Assembly (NCBI GenBank): GCA_015486055.1
Contig: WFSJ01000018.1
Coordinates: 1-34,178, forward strand
Origin: Acidobacteriota bacterium
GTDB lineage: Bacteria; Acidobacteriota; Aminicenantia; S016-38
Direction: 5' to 3'
Length of the DNA stretch: 34,178 nucleotides
In this document: in pieces, positions 1-7,396 of the stretch
How positions within the stretch are numbered: the first letter of the stretch is position 1
How the letters are laid out: every line of letters begins with the position of its first letter
Made by a program: the position numbers and the translations under genes
The notes under the pieces: generated by a model
The model's input: the letters and a program-made list of their open reading frames with translations, nothing else
Told to the model about the DNA's origin: nothing
Databases searched by the model: none

Positions 1-78
1 TCTTACAAGAAGAATTCCAACGAGACTCAGGGCCAAAAATATCGCCAAGAATAAAAGCCATTCCCTGTAATCACTCAT
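1..78 (-). CDS. N-terminus of an unidentified membrane protein (cut by left window edge)
   Basis: Only the first 26 codons are present, and the rest lies beyond the window. The visible peptide starts MSDYREW and continues as a strongly hydrophobic stretch, residues 8-25, which fits a signal anchor or first membrane helix. The start is supported by a near-consensus promoter (TTGACA, 16-nt spacer, TAGAAT) whose -10 box ends 6 nt before the ATG; there is no ribosome binding site, so a leaderless transcript is likely. The family cannot be told from so little. Sensor kinases and other membrane proteins often begin this way. Confidence 0.5.
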   Translation of the reverse strand, partial: MSDYREWLLFLAIFLALSLVGILLVR

Positions 79-84
79 AAATAA

Positions 85-112
85 ATTCTAAATTGAAAGC
101 CTTTATTGTCAA
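85..112 (-). promoter_or_regulatory. Sigma70-type promoter for the left-edge gene
   Basis: On the minus strand TTGACA (112-107) is followed after 16 nt by TAGAAT (90-85). The ATG at 78 begins 6 nt after the -10 box, which would place the transcription start at or next to the start codon. Inference from sequence match only. Confidence 0.6.
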
Positions 113-157
113 GATCCCGCTCTAAAAATTGCGTATTCTAAAAAGAACACACTCTGC

Positions 158-2083
158 TTATATCCTGGAATTAAAAAGTTCCACAGAGCCCGAAATGGAT
201 TCCTTGCTTGCGAACTCGGGTAATTCAAAAAACCAGTTCCTTCCGTCGTATTGAAGGTTCTCTATATTGGAGCCAATCTTCGCTTTCGCTTTAAAAAATC
301 CCCTCAATGCCATGCTCATACTCCAATCTTTTGGAAGATGAAGATATACTCTCATTTTGTGGGTTGAGAAAAATCTATCACCCGGTTTGTCGCTTCTCCC
401 CCCTGTCCCCTTTATATCTATCTGGAATGAAATTGAATCCTTGCTTTTAATGGCGGAAACAGCACTATAATAATAACCTACAAGCTCCCGCAGAGAAATA
501 ATTCTCTTCAAATTATAGGTCTCCTCCCATTGTGTCAGAAATTCATCAAACCAGTTAAATCCGTTCAAAGCTATGTCCCAATCATGAATGTAAATTTGAA
601 CAGGGGTTACGGCTAAATGCCAGTAAAGATTAGTGGATGGGGGCCCATAGCTCCCGAAATAGGTGTTATACACAGATACATACCAATTAGGTCTAAAACC
701 CTTTTCCCCTCTAAAGTATATGTTGCCAGCACTAAATAAAGGGAATCCGTAATCATAAGCAAGCTGCAATGTCGTTTTGTCAAAGGCATGCCCTGGCGGG
801 ATAAAAGATGTTGGTTCTTTGCCAAACCACTTGGTCAGTTTGGAATATGCTGTCTCTATTATCTGTTCCTGAACATTCCTTGGCACAGGATTTCCTGTAT
901 AAAGGTCCTTAAATTCTCTTTCCCAGATGTAGCCTGCAGTAAATCTGTTAGGAGCACTGCACCAGAGGTCCCTCCTGTAATTTATGTGCGTATATCCGTG
1001 AAATTCTATATTTATATCTCCCTTATTCTGGAGGTCCTTTAGACCCTCATATTCCTGTTTGTAATCGTAATAAGAACCTGCATTCCATCCTGAGGTCGCC
1101 TCAAATTCCACCTCAGGAGCATCAAAAACCATCCCACAACCTCTAACAGCTGGAGGTTTTCCATTGATAAATAATTTCCCCTTGGATACCCCTGGGTCAA
1201 CAAATCCTATAATTACCAAGAAACTGGCATGGGCATTGTGCTTTTCAAGAATATTTCCAATATGTTGAAAATCCTCCTTAGAAAATCTCCAGTTATAAAC
1301 AGGAGCTTCACTGCTCCCTTCTGACCATGTATATCTATGAAAAAGGAAATCATCAACTCTGAGAATGAGAGTTTTTGAAAGGTCAAAATAAACAAATCCG
1401 TATCCAGAATTTTCAAGTATTGCCCTTTTAAGAAGGAGTAATCTCGCATCCTCCTTGGTCCTTCTAAAATATGTGTACCACCAGGAAAGAGAATTATCGC
1501 TGAGATTAAAGGTATAATTCACCCCCTTTCCAAATCTGTATGAGAAAAATACGGGAACATTATCAAGGGTGGAGACATAAACCTTACAGGATCGCTCAAT
1601 ATCCACAAGCCTGAGATAATCATTCTTGAGTTTCACATTAAGGAGGTCATCGGTTATCGGCTTTATGGCGTGTCTGATTTTGATAGTTTCACTATAGAAT
1701 TTCCCCCCTATCTGTTTTATCCCGAATATAGCCTGAAAGGCAGGATAACCAACCATAACATCTGTAAAGCTTAGAAGAGATACCCCTTCCCTGCTTGCTT
1801 TTTTGAGAAGGTTCAGCTCGTATGGGGAAAATTCCCCAGGTCTCCTGAATATCAAAACTGAGGTGAACCTGAGTTCATCACCTTTAAGAAGTGTTTGTGC
1901 TCCAAGTCTTTTCAAGGAGCTTAAAACTTCATATTTTATTCCCGCTGCCCCAAGAGCATCTTCTATGTGCCCTTGGAACTCTCCAATAAATGAGCTTTTG
2001 CCCTCTATTATCAGAACTTTGTATCTAACCGATGAGAAAAGGAATAAAGAGAATAGCAACAAAAGAAAACTTCTTCTAACCAT
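158..2083 (-). CDS. Secreted two-domain protein with polysaccharide-deacetylase-like (NodB fold) domain
   Basis: 641 aa from the chosen ATG. Residues 1-19 form a signal peptide or signal anchor. Residues about 20-225 look like a Rossmann-type domain resembling glutamine-amidotransferase-like folds. From about residue 235 there are carbohydrate-esterase-4/DUF2334-like marks: an ILRVDD motif (Asp244, Asp245) and EFHGYTH (His362, His366) as probable metal ligands, then an IPPGHAFD segment and an IHDWD segment. A C-terminal beta-rich part of about 100 residues follows. The likely role is de-acylation or hydrolysis of an extracellular or periplasmic glycan; the substrate is unknown. An ATG 18 nt upstream is open, but those codons contain the ribosome binding site (AAGGAGG) for the start chosen here. 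The gene stands alone behind its own promoter. Confidence 0.75.
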   Translation of the reverse strand: MVRRSFLLLLFSLFLFSSVRYKVLIIEGKSSFIGEFQGHIEDALGAAGIKYEVLSSLKRLGAQTLLKGDELRFTSVLIFRRPGEFSPYELNLLKKASREGVSLLSFTDVMVGYPAFQAIFGIKQIGGKFYSETIKIRHAIKPITDDLLNVKLKNDYLRLVDIERSCKVYVSTLDNVPVFFSYRFGKGVNYTFNLSDNSLSWWYTYFRRTKEDARLLLLKRAILENSGYGFVYFDLSKTLILRVDDFLFHRYTWSEGSSEAPVYNWRFSKEDFQHIGNILEKHNAHASFLVIIGFVDPGVSKGKLFINGKPPAVRGCGMVFDAPEVEFEATSGWNAGSYYDYKQEYEGLKDLQNKGDINIEFHGYTHINYRRDLWCSAPNRFTAGYIWEREFKDLYTGNPVPRNVQEQIIETAYSKLTKWFGKEPTSFIPPGHAFDKTTLQLAYDYGFPLFSAGNIYFRGEKGFRPNWYVSVYNTYFGSYGPPSTNLYWHLAVTPVQIYIHDWDIALNGFNWFDEFLTQWEETYNLKRIISLRELVGYYYSAVSAIKSKDSISFQIDIKGTGGRSDKPGDRFFSTHKMRVYLHLPKDWSMSMALRGFFKAKAKIGSNIENLQYDGRNWFFELPEFASKESISGSVELFNSRI

Positions 2084-2088
2084 GATAA

Positions 2089-2095
2089 CCTCCTT
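2089..2095 (-). promoter_or_regulatory. Ribosome binding site deciding the start at 2083
   Basis: AAGGAGG on the minus strand, 5 nt before the ATG at 2083. It lies inside the codons that follow an upstream in-frame ATG at 2101, which argues that the upstream ATG is not used. Confidence 0.75.
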
Positions 2096-2111
2096 TTTCA
2101 TTAAAGATAAA

Positions 2112-2129
2112 ATTATAACATCATGTCAA
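2112..2129 (-). promoter_or_regulatory. Extended -10 promoter for the deacetylase-like gene
   Basis: Minus strand TGTTATAAT (2120-2112) is a perfect extended -10 element (TGN plus TATAAT). A TTGACA lies at 2129-2124, too close to act as the -35 for this -10 box; paired instead with a TTTAAT 18 nt downstream it would give an alternative promoter. Either choice gives a short leader carrying the AAGGAGG site. Confidence 0.5.
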
Positions 2130-2270
2130 GAGTCGTATGTGGAGGAAATTTCATTCTCCGTTCCCTGCCGTTTATCCCCCACAGAAGAGCTTACAATTCT
2201 TATTCCCTTCCTCTTTTTTATGTGCAAGACATTATCTACTCGCGTGAGCTTAATAAGTTCAAGCTAAAAT

Positions 2271-2331
2271 TCGAGCTTTCAGCTCGATTAAATATAAACA
2301 CTATGAGAAAAAATTTTTCCCTTTTTTCTCA
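2271..2331 (-). terminator. Two hairpins downstream of the PEBP gene (possible terminator)
   Basis: An inverted repeat TGAGAAAAAA / TTTTTTCTCA (2304-2313 and 2322-2331, 8-nt loop) starts about 20 nt past the PEBP stop. A second, shorter stem, CGAGC / GCTCG (2272-2276 and 2282-2286), follows; read on the minus strand it is trailed by AATTTT. The first stem is AT-rich and the second has a weak T tract, so termination is only plausible. No other gene is seen in 2084-2353. Confidence 0.35.
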
Positions 2332-2353
2332 GGTAACGTTAGCACCGAAAGGA

Positions 2354-2869
2354 TTATCTCCTTGAATAAAGGCCTACGAGTTCTGCTTTGGCAAGGATAT
2401 GGCCTTCCATGGCATTGAGAAGTTGTTCCTTCTCTTCCCCTGCAGGCAATCCAAGGATAGCATCAAGGGCATAGAGCTTAAAGAAATATCTATGGGTTCC
2501 AGACGGTGGGCATGGACCACCATACCCGATTCTCCTGAAGCTCGTTGTGCCTTGTTTTATACCCTCTCTTGTTTCCTTGTCGGCAGGGAAATTCTCGGGA
2601 AGACCTTCCATTGTCGGAGGAATATTATAAACAATCCAGTGAACCCATGTTCCCATTGGAGCGTCTGGGTCGTCAACTATCAGGACAAGGCTTTTGGCAC
2701 TCTCAGGAATTCCTTTCCAGTTAATTGCTGGTGAAATGTTATCCCCATCGCAGGTATACTTTGAGGGAATAAGTCTCATATGTTCAAAGGCTGTGCTTGT
2801 TATCTCCATTTTTCTACCCCCTGCAATGATAAATACTGACAATATTAGAAATAACCCTATTTTCCTCAT
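2354..2869 (-). CDS. PEBP / YbhB-YbcL family protein, probably exported
   Basis: 171 aa. It carries the phosphatidylethanolamine-binding-protein signatures in order: DDPDAP (about residues 67-72), HWIVYNIP, then GYGGPCPPSGTHRYFF. Residues 1-18 are hydrophobic and could be a signal peptide, as in E. coli YbcL. An internal ATG at residue 21 (MEITST), preceded by AGGGGGT, would give a cytosolic YbhB-like form. The upstream ATG is favoured by a promoter whose -10 box ends exactly 6 nt before it. The biochemical role of bacterial PEBPs is poorly defined; ligand binding is the usual assumption. It lies 27 nt after the glycerate kinase gene and appears separately promoted. Confidence 0.88.
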   Translation of the reverse strand: MRKIGLFLILSVFIIAGGRKMEITSTAFEHMRLIPSKYTCDGDNISPAINWKGIPESAKSLVLIVDDPDAPMGTWVHWIVYNIPPTMEGLPENFPADKETREGIKQGTTSFRRIGYGGPCPPSGTHRYFFKLYALDAILGLPAGEEKEQLLNAMEGHILAKAELVGLYSRR

Positions 2870-2875
2870 ATTTAA

Positions 2876-2904
2876 ATTTTATAACACAGATAGGATTTAT
2901 CCAA
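2876..2904 (-). promoter_or_regulatory. Promoter for the PEBP gene, leaderless geometry
   Basis: Minus strand TTGGAT (2904-2899), 17-nt spacer, TAAAAT (2881-2876), then 6 nt to the ATG at 2869. No ribosome binding site is present. The -35 box overlaps the stop region of the glycerate kinase gene. Confidence 0.5.
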
Positions 2905-4168
2905 TATATAAAAGCCTGAGGTCCCTCACATTGGTTCCTGTAGGGCCTGTTATTATAAGATTTCCAGTTTTCTTAAAGAATGAGAAAGAGTCGTTGTTGG
3001 AAAGAAAAGGTTCTTCGGAAATCTCAAGCTCCTTCATTCTCCTGTATATCCTCTCATTAAAGCATGCACCTGCAGCGTTTGTTACCCCATCTATTCCATC
3101 TGTTCCAATGCTGAGGACAGAAAATTTTCCCGGAAAATCTCTGAGCTCTTTTACCATTGAGAGGGCAAATTCAAGGTTCCTCCCGCCCTTTCCCTGACCT
3201 CTGATAGTTACAGTAAGCTCTCCTCCTGAAATTAAAAGGACAGGAGGAGTGACAGGATTTCCGCTCCTTTTTATCTCGTAGATTATTCCTGAATAAAGCT
3301 TTGCAATTTCTCTTGCTTCCCCTGAATCTTCTCCGGTAAGAATTAAGGTTTTTATTCCCTTTTCTTCGGCAATCTTAGCTGTTTCTTTAATTGCCCGGAA
3401 TGTGTTTCCTGTTATGTGGAAAGCGGATTTCTTAAATATTTCCTCTCCTTTCTTTGGCGTCTCAGGGAACTTCTCAATTGTTGATATATATTCCGAAAGA
3501 CCATATTTTTTTAAGATTCTCGCTGCGTCCTCCTTCTTCGTCGGATCAGGTACTGTTGGTCCTGAACCTATATCATAGGATCTATCAAATTTTACATCGG
3601 ATATGGCAATTGTTATAACCATTGAGGGGAAAAACGCCTTGGCGAGTCTCCCCCCTTTTATTTCTGATATGTGTCTCCTTACTGTATTTATCTCTTCTAT
3701 ATCGGCCCCTGAATTTAGCAATCTTCCTATGACTTTCCTTTTATCCTCTATTTTCAGGGGAGGAAAAGGAAGAGATGCAAGAGAAGATGCTCCACCTGAA
3801 ATGAGGAATAAAACTGTATCTTTCTCCTTCATTTCCCTGGCAAATTTCAGGAGCGCTTTTCCTCCTTCGAGGCTTTTTTTATCTGGTATTGGATGTGAGC
3901 CCTGAAAGATTTCAAACCCTGGGATCTCCTCAACCATTGGAGAGATGATCATTCCCTCAAGCCTGTAAGGAAACATGCCAATAATGCCTTTTGCCATATC
4001 CAACGAAGCTTTTCCAAGTGCTACAATCCTTGGAGGCTTACTCAGTGGATAAATTTTCTCTCCAATTACAAGGCTTCCGTCCTTATAATTCACACATCTT
4101 CTAACAAGTTCTCTTCCCTTTATACGATTAAGCGTTTCAAGGGCAATGTCTCTCAGTTTCTCTTTCAT
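2897..4168 (-). CDS. gck: Glycerate 2-kinase (GckA/MOFRL family)
   Basis: 423 aa, the usual length for the GckA-type family (DUF4147 plus C-terminal MOFRL domain), which phosphorylates D-glycerate to 2-phosphoglycerate and feeds glycolysis. Visible family motifs: LGKASLDMA near residue 50, GSHPIPD, ISGGASSL, NTVRRHIS followed by KGGRLA, IGSGPTVPDPT, and in the C-terminal domain GQGKGGRNLEFAL, IGTDGIDGVTNAAGA and ITGPTGTNVRDL. Older databases call this family hydroxypyruvate reductase, a misnomer. It overlaps the end of tmk by 32 nt out of frame and has no clear ribosome binding site, so translation may be coupled to tmk. Confidence 0.93.
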   Translation of the reverse strand: MKEKLRDIALETLNRIKGRELVRRCVNYKDGSLVIGEKIYPLSKPPRIVALGKASLDMAKGIIGMFPYRLEGMIISPMVEEIPGFEIFQGSHPIPDKKSLEGGKALLKFAREMKEKDTVLFLISGGASSLASLPFPPLKIEDKRKVIGRLLNSGADIEEINTVRRHISEIKGGRLAKAFFPSMVITIAISDVKFDRSYDIGSGPTVPDPTKKEDAARILKKYGLSEYISTIEKFPETPKKGEEIFKKSAFHITGNTFRAIKETAKIAEEKGIKTLILTGEDSGEAREIAKLYSGIIYEIKRSGNPVTPPVLLISGGELTVTIRGQGKGGRNLEFALSMVKELRDFPGKFSVLSIGTDGIDGVTNAAGACFNERIYRRMKELEISEEPFLSNNDSFSFFKKTGNLIITGPTGTNVRDLRLLYIG

Positions 4169-4757
4169 TCAATATACTTAAAACATTTCTTTTAGATTCT
4201 AAGAAAACTTCCTCTAAGGGCTGAGAAGCGTCAATCCTTACATAACGAAATTCTGTAAGTATCTCTATATAAATTTTATTTACTTTCTTCAGAAAATTTC
4301 TGTTCTCAAAATGAGGTAGTAGTCTTTTCTTTCTTGAGAGGGAAAGTTCCGGGTCAAGGTAAAGGAAAAGGACAAGGTCGGGTATCGGAAATTTCTCGTT
4401 CATTTCGCATATCCTAACCGGGGATATTCCCTTTGCTCCCTGATAGGCACAGTTTGACAGATAATACCTGTCGCAAATTATAGTCCTTCCCTCCTGAAGA
4501 TTGGGGAAAAGAAAATATTCCACATGGTCTTTCCTATCCTTTATAAAGAGCTCAAGTTCTTCTTTCGGTGTAATATCCTCACTTTTTATTCTTTCCATTA
4601 ATTCCCTTCCATATTTCCTTCCTGTAGGTTCTTTTGTTAGAACCGTATCAAATCCACATTTCTTTAATGCTTCCAAGAGTAATCTTGAAATAGTTGTTTT
4701 CCCAGAACCATCTATCCCTTCAATGACAATGAATTTTCCTGTTCTTGATTCTCGCAT
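4137..4757 (-). CDS. tmk: Thymidylate kinase
   Basis: 206 aa, normal length. It phosphorylates dTMP to dTDP in the cytosol for DNA synthesis. The P-loop is EGIDGSGKTT (residues 13-22). The DRYYLSNCAYQG segment (from residue 96) holds the conserved dTMP-binding Asp-Arg-Tyr, and the DRKDHVE segment (from residue 74) matches the family DRxxH region. The basic LID stretch (SRKKRLLPHFE) is near residue 145. A weak AGAGGGG site lies 11 nt before the ATG. It follows dnaN after 89 nt with no obvious function of their own. A dnaN-tmk neighbourhood makes sense for replication supply. Confidence 0.95.
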   Translation of the reverse strand: MRESRTGKFIVIEGIDGSGKTTISRLLLEALKKCGFDTVLTKEPTGRKYGRELMERIKSEDITPKEELELFIKDRKDHVEYFLFPNLQEGRTIICDRYYLSNCAYQGAKGISPVRICEMNEKFPIPDLVLFLYLDPELSLSRKKRLLPHFENRNFLKKVNKIYIEILTEFRYVRIDASQPLEEVFLESKRNVLSILNERETERHCP

Positions 4758-4846
4758 TTAACTTTGTGCCCCTCTTAACATGCTAATTTAGACTAAAATG
4801 ATGCCTATAGCTCTAAGAATGATAGCAAGTAGAATACCTGCCCGTT

Positions 4847-5932
4847 TCATGACCTTATGGGCATTACAACATAAAGATATTTTAGACCCTCATTTAGAGG
4901 CTCAAAAACAACAGCTTTCCCTACTTCTTGTGTATAGAATTTTATAAGGTCTGAATCAACAGTGCTTAAGAATTCTATTATGTATCTCGGATTAAATAAA
5001 ATCCCAAAGCTTTCCCCTGAATAATCCATCTCCATTTCTTCTTTAAACTCCCCAAGGTCTGGATTAAGGGATTTCACCGTTAATTTCCCCTTTTCTAAAA
5101 GAAAATCAACTCCAGAAACTCTTTCATCTATAATTATTGAAGCCCTCTTTATTGCCTCAAGAAGGGAGTCTTTATTCATTATAGCTTCGTAGTTAATCTC
5201 CTCTGGAAATACAGCTTTATAGTTTGGAAATTTTCCTTCTACTTTGGAAACATTCATAATTTTTCCATCAAACTCAAAGAATATATTTCTCTCATCCTCT
5301 CCTATTGAAATTGTCTTTTCCTCTGTTTTCTGCAGCTTTGAAAGAACATTTTTCAATATCTGATATTCCTTTTCTTCTGGAAATTTATATTCTTTTTCAA
5401 CGTAGGAAAGCCTATGTCCATCAGTTGAGATCATAATGGCCTTCCCTTCTGACAGCTTAAATAAAACTCCATTTATCACGAAACGGTTGTCTTTTACATT
5501 GATAGCAAAGTAAGTTTTTCTTATAAATTCCTTAAATATTTCCGAGGGAAAATCTTTTATGTCAAATCTCGGAGTCGGAAATTCTGGAAATCCTTCAGGT
5601 GAAGAATACAAAATTTTGAAAGGGGATTTTCCATCGCTTACTTCACAATGGTTTGGAGTAAGTGTTTTTATTGAAAAATTTTCTGAGGAGAAGGACTTTA
5701 TTATTTCATATAATTTCCTTCCATCTATTTCTATCTTTCCATCTTCTTGCACATCAGCATCAAACTTTATCCTTATTCCTATTTGAAGATTTGTTGCTCG
5801 AATTTCAAGGGATTTTTTCTCAGCTATCAAAAGGATATTTGAAAGGTTCGGATTTATTATTCTCCTTTCAATAACATCCTGAAGAGGGGTTAAATTTTCT
5901 ACCATTTTTTCTTTAGAAACTTTTATCCACAT
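4847..5932 (-). CDS. dnaN: DNA polymerase III beta subunit (sliding clamp)
   Basis: 361 aa, close to the usual 365-375. It forms the dimeric ring that tethers the replicative polymerase to DNA. The three-fold repeat of clamp domains can be followed: residues 1-120; about 125-245 with the FVINGVLFKL and STDGHRLSYV signatures; and about 246-361 ending in the typical YLYVVMPIRS C-terminus. An in-frame GTG at 5938 exists, but the AAGGAGA site lies directly against it and 6 nt before the ATG at 5932, so the ATG is preferred. A perfect DnaA box overlaps this start codon. It lies 120 nt downstream of dnaA, same strand. Confidence 0.97.
   Translation of the reverse strand: MWIKVSKEKMVENLTPLQDVIERRIINPNLSNILLIAEKKSLEIRATNLQIGIRIKFDADVQEDGKIEIDGRKLYEIIKSFSSENFSIKTLTPNHCEVSDGKSPFKILYSSPEGFPEFPTPRFDIKDFPSEIFKEFIRKTYFAINVKDNRFVINGVLFKLSEGKAIMISTDGHRLSYVEKEYKFPEEKEYQILKNVLSKLQKTEEKTISIGEDERNIFFEFDGKIMNVSKVEGKFPNYKAVFPEEINYEAIMNKDSLLEAIKRASIIIDERVSGVDFLLEKGKLTVKSLNPDLGEFKEEMEMDYSGESFGILFNPRYIIEFLSTVDSDLIKFYTQEVGKAVVFEPLNEGLKYLYVVMPIRS
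5923..5931 (+). promoter_or_regulatory. Consensus DnaA box overlapping the dnaN start codon
   Basis: TTATCCACA, an exact match to the E. coli high-affinity DnaA box, within the codons Met-Trp-Ile of dnaN. The best-matching box in the window. Confidence 0.65.
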
Positions 5933-5983
5933 TTCCACTCTCCTTTATTTTTCTTCTTCTATTTTACCAATAATATACAAAGA

Positions 5984-6021
5984 CATAAAGTAATAATAAA
6001 GAAATGAGGAAATGTGGAAAA
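5984..6021 (-). other. dnaA-dnaN intergenic DnaA box with AT-rich trio-like stretch (candidate unwinding element)
   Basis: Minus strand TTTTCCACA (6021-6013) is followed by a CCTC-containing 13-nt spacer and then TTATTATTACTT (5999-5988), which resembles the repeated trinucleotides (CTA/TTA reading) after the last DnaA boxes in B. subtilis oriC. The remainder of 5933-6052 is AT-rich and holds no gene. The spacer is longer than in B. subtilis, so the trio assignment is tentative. Confidence 0.4.
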
Positions 6022-6052
6022 CACTTTAAACAAGGGTTTTTGACTGTTGAAA

Positions 6053-7357
6053 TCATCTGAAAAACTCCTCAATTTCTTCAAGTTTTCTATTGAGCTTTTC
6101 ATCCCTTTCCTTCATTTCCTCTATTTTCTTTATCGAATGGAGAACTGTAGTATGATGTTTTCCACCAAAGTTTACCCCTATTTCTGTAAGGGGTAGATTC
6201 AGTATCCTTTTAACCAAATACATTGCGACCTGTCTTACAAAAGCAATTCTTCTAATATTGGTTTTCATCTTTATTTTTTCTGGGTTCTCTATTCCAAAAC
6301 TTTGACATACACTTTCTATTATTTCATCTACTGTTGTTTTTGCCTTAGCTTCTTCGTTTACTTCTGCTATTGTTTTTAGAGCCTCCTTTGTAAGAGAGAT
6401 TGAGACAGGTTCATTTTTTAAGGTAGAAAGAGCTTTAAGTCTTATAAGAGCACCTTCAAGTTTTCTAACATTGGACTTTATCTTTATTGCAATATATTCT
6501 GCTACATCCTCAGGAATGGGAAAATTCTCAAATTCTGCTTTCTTGAGCAGTATTGCTATTCTTGTCTCAAGTTCTGGTGGTTGAATATCGGCAATTAGGC
6601 CCCATTCAAATCTAGAAAGAAGCCTATCCTCAAGTCCTTCTATATTTTTTGGGGGTCTATCACTTGAAAGAACTATTTGCTTTTGCGAATCATATAATGT
6701 GTTAAAAAGATGAAAGAGCTGAATTTTTGTTTGTTCCTTCCCTGACAAGAACTGTATATCATCTATTAATAGAACATCTATTTTTCTGTATTTCTCTTTG
6801 AAATCTATAATCTTATCGTTTCTTAAGTATGTCACCATTTCATTCATGAATTTTTCAGTTGTAGTGTAAATAACAATAAGTTCAGGCCTATTATTTATTA
6901 CAAAATGGCCTATAGCATTCAAAAGATGTGTTTTTCCCAGCCCAACATCCCCATAAATAACCAATGGGTTATAACTTTTACTTGGAGATTTCGCTACAGC
7001 CAATGCAGCAGAGTATGCAAACTGGTTTGAAGAGGCAACAACGAAGTTCTCAAATGTATACTTTGGATTTAGTATTGTGGTTATCTTTTTCCTATCCTGC
7101 TTTTTTGTTTCCTCCTCGCTTTCCTCTTCGTGAAAAATTTTTACCTCATAGTTTTTTTTAAGAACTTCCGTAATTACAAGATGGAAAATATCCGGGAAAT
7201 TTTCTCTGAACATCTTCTTAAAACTCGGACTCGGAGCTCTTACATAAAGGACATTTCCCACCTTTCCTACATATAGCAAGGGCATAAACCAAGTCTCAAA
7301 AGAGAAAGGGTCTACCCTTGATTCAATTTCCTTTAATATATCTTTCCATATCTTCAT
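6053..7357 (-). CDS. dnaA: Chromosomal replication initiator DnaA
   Basis: 434 aa. Domain I is residues about 1-75 (IWKDILKEIE, SFETWF motif). A short acidic/basic linker, residues about 76-95, is domain II. The AAA+ domain, about 96-330, has Walker A GDVGLGKT (136-143), Walker B LLIDD (196-200) and the sensor/arginine-finger segment DRLLSRFEWGL. Domain IV has the DNA-binding signature with FGGKHHTTVLHSIKKIE. An in-frame GTG at 7375 is open, but the alignment-typical start is the ATG at 7357. That ATG has no ribosome binding site and abuts a cluster of DnaA-box-like nonamers, which suggests autoregulation by DnaA. The upstream gene stops only 39 nt away. Confidence 0.97.
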   Translation of the reverse strand: MKIWKDILKEIESRVDPFSFETWFMPLLYVGKVGNVLYVRAPSPSFKKMFRENFPDIFHLVITEVLKKNYEVKIFHEEESEEETKKQDRKKITTILNPKYTFENFVVASSNQFAYSAALAVAKSPSKSYNPLVIYGDVGLGKTHLLNAIGHFVINNRPELIVIYTTTEKFMNEMVTYLRNDKIIDFKEKYRKIDVLLIDDIQFLSGKEQTKIQLFHLFNTLYDSQKQIVLSSDRPPKNIEGLEDRLLSRFEWGLIADIQPPELETRIAILLKKAEFENFPIPEDVAEYIAIKIKSNVRKLEGALIRLKALSTLKNEPVSISLTKEALKTIAEVNEEAKAKTTVDEIIESVCQSFGIENPEKIKMKTNIRRIAFVRQVAMYLVKRILNLPLTEIGVNFGGKHHTTVLHSIKKIEEMKERDEKLNRKLEEIEEFFR

Positions 7358-7388
7358 TTTCCACAAAATTTCCACAATATGTGGAAAA
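7357..7388. promoter_or_regulatory. Cluster of three DnaA-box-like nonamers at the dnaA start (oriC/autoregulation candidate)
   Basis: Plus strand TTTTCCACA (7357-7365) and ATTTCCACA (7368-7376), then the inverted TGTGGAAAA (7380-7388). The last two form a perfect inverted repeat TTTCCACA-ATA-TGTGGAAA (7369-7387). The cluster fills the gap between dnaA and its upstream neighbour. Confidence 0.6.
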
Positions 7389-7396
7389 CCTACATT

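Noticed and set aside
1803-3197. Plus-strand open frames over the deacetylase and PEBP genes (including 1803-2267 and 2694-3197)
   Set aside because: They are antisense or intergenic shadows without ribosome binding sites or recognisable motifs.
7358-7375. GTG at 7375 as the dnaA start
   Set aside because: It would encode the DnaA-box cluster as protein and add a non-family N-terminus; the ATG at 7357 gives the typical DnaA beginning.
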